Source: Pyramidobacter sp. | GTDB lineage: Bacteria; Synergistota; Synergistia; Synergistales; Dethiosulfovibrionaceae | Direction of reading: 5' to 3' | Assembly: GCA_016286835.1 (NCBI GenBank) | Contig: JAEEUD010000006.1 | Coordinates: forward strand, 1 to 20,110 | DNA: 20,110 nucleotides | In this document: piece after piece, positions 19,725 to 20,110 of the stretch | How positions within the stretch are numbered: the first letter of the stretch is position 1 | How the letters are laid out: every line of letters begins with the position of its first letter | Translations under genes and position numbers: made by a program | Notes under the pieces: model-generated | Databases searched by the model: none | Seen by the model: only the letters and a program-made list of their open reading frames with translations | Told to the model about the DNA's origin: nothing

Positions 19725-20110
19725 CTAGCCGCGCGCCTGCATCAGGGCGAACATCTTCTGCACGATCGCCGAAAGTTTGTTCGCCGTTCGCATCATTTCC
19801 TCGACCACCGCCTGCCCGCTGAGTTTTTCCGCGCTCAACCCGGCGGCCGGATTGGACACGCACGAGATGCCGCACACGTTCATGCCCATGTGATTGGCGA
19901 CGATGACGGGATGCACGGTGGACATGCCAACTACATCGGCTCCCATCGCACGCGCCATGCGGATCTCCGCCGGCGTCTCGTACGACGGACCGGACATGCC
20001 GATATAGACGCCTCTGTGGACCGGGATCCCCAGCGACGCAGCAGCTTCTTCGGCAAGCGCCATCAGGGCACGGTTATATGCCTCGGTCATATCGGGGAAA
20101 CGCGGCCCCC
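19725..20110 (-). CDS. Purine nucleoside phosphorylase, N-terminal part beyond window
   Basis: The last 128 or so codons of a PNP of the trimeric inosine/guanosine type, which splits purine nucleosides with phosphate into base and ribose 1-phosphate. The frame enters the window as GPRFPDMTEAY, an internal family motif, so the ATG at 20090 is not the start. Further motifs are GMSGPSYETPAEIRMARAMG with the substrate-binding Glu of YET, GADVVGMSTV, and SCVSNPAAG, whose Asn is the base-binding residue in the family. The usual Pro-Glu after MSTV reads His-Pro here. It ends TAG and abuts the J-domain gene. A methylthioadenosine phosphorylase is a less likely alternative. Confidence 0.92.
   Translation of the reverse strand, partial: GPRFPDMTEAYNRALMALAEEAAASLGIPVHRGVYIGMSGPSYETPAEIRMARAMGADVVGMSTVHPVIVANHMGMNVCGISCVSNPAAGLSAEKLSGQAVVEEMMRTANKLSAIVQKMFALMQARG

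Noticed and set aside
1..20110. Mobile element, prophage, CRISPR array or defence island
   Set aside because: No transposase, integrase, direct-repeat array or terminal repeats were seen; tRNA genes have no attached integrase or duplicated 3' ends that I could detect.

Overview
This window is ordinary bacterial chromosome: genes on both strands, strong AGGAGG-type Shine-Dalgarno sites, sigma-70-like promoters, GC-rich coding DNA and short AT-rich gaps. The genes suggest a Gram-negative-type bacterium that makes phosphatidylethanolamine (psd, pssA), imports dicarboxylate or peptide-like compounds (AbgT-family carrier with a CitA/DcuS-type two-component system) and decodes UGA as selenocysteine (a selC gene). 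My impression is an anaerobic, amino-acid-using member of the Synergistota, but this is inference from gene style, not from a marker gene. I saw no insertion sequence, prophage, CRISPR array or integron.

Left part (1-4750): a 3'-truncated hisS on the minus strand; a cupin/DUF2284 pair with overlapping reading frames; a small exported protein with a Pro/His/Arg-rich tail; then a divergent pair, a LOG-family protein (minus) and a stand-alone B3/4-domain protein (plus). A 28-codon ORF with a strong ribosome binding site lies just before the LOG gene and overlaps its start codon.

Middle (4750-10370): response regulator and histidine kinase genes overlap by 8 bp and share a near-consensus promoter. 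A gene-poor, AT-rich gap with an inverted repeat separates them from an AbgT-family transporter on the same strand. The transporter mRNA leader carries a strong hairpin inside a possible 23-codon leader ORF whose stop codon overlaps the transporter's ribosome binding site. A membrane-anchored NERD-like protein is transcribed divergently.

Right part (10400-20110): a compact plus-strand operon gyrA-psd-pssA-alpha/beta hydrolase closed by a strong terminator; tRNA-Arg(ACG) followed at once by tadA, the enzyme that converts A34 of that tRNA to inosine; then on the minus strand a PAP2 phosphatase, tRNA-Ser(GCT), a DEDDh exonuclease with an unrecognised C-terminal half, tRNA-Sec (selC), a membrane-anchored J-domain protein and the C-terminal part of a purine nucleoside phosphorylase.

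Two threads stand out: translation and tRNA biology (hisS, solo B3/4, tRNA-Arg with tadA, tRNA-Ser, tRNA-Sec) and short leader ORFs placed as if to control the gene behind them.
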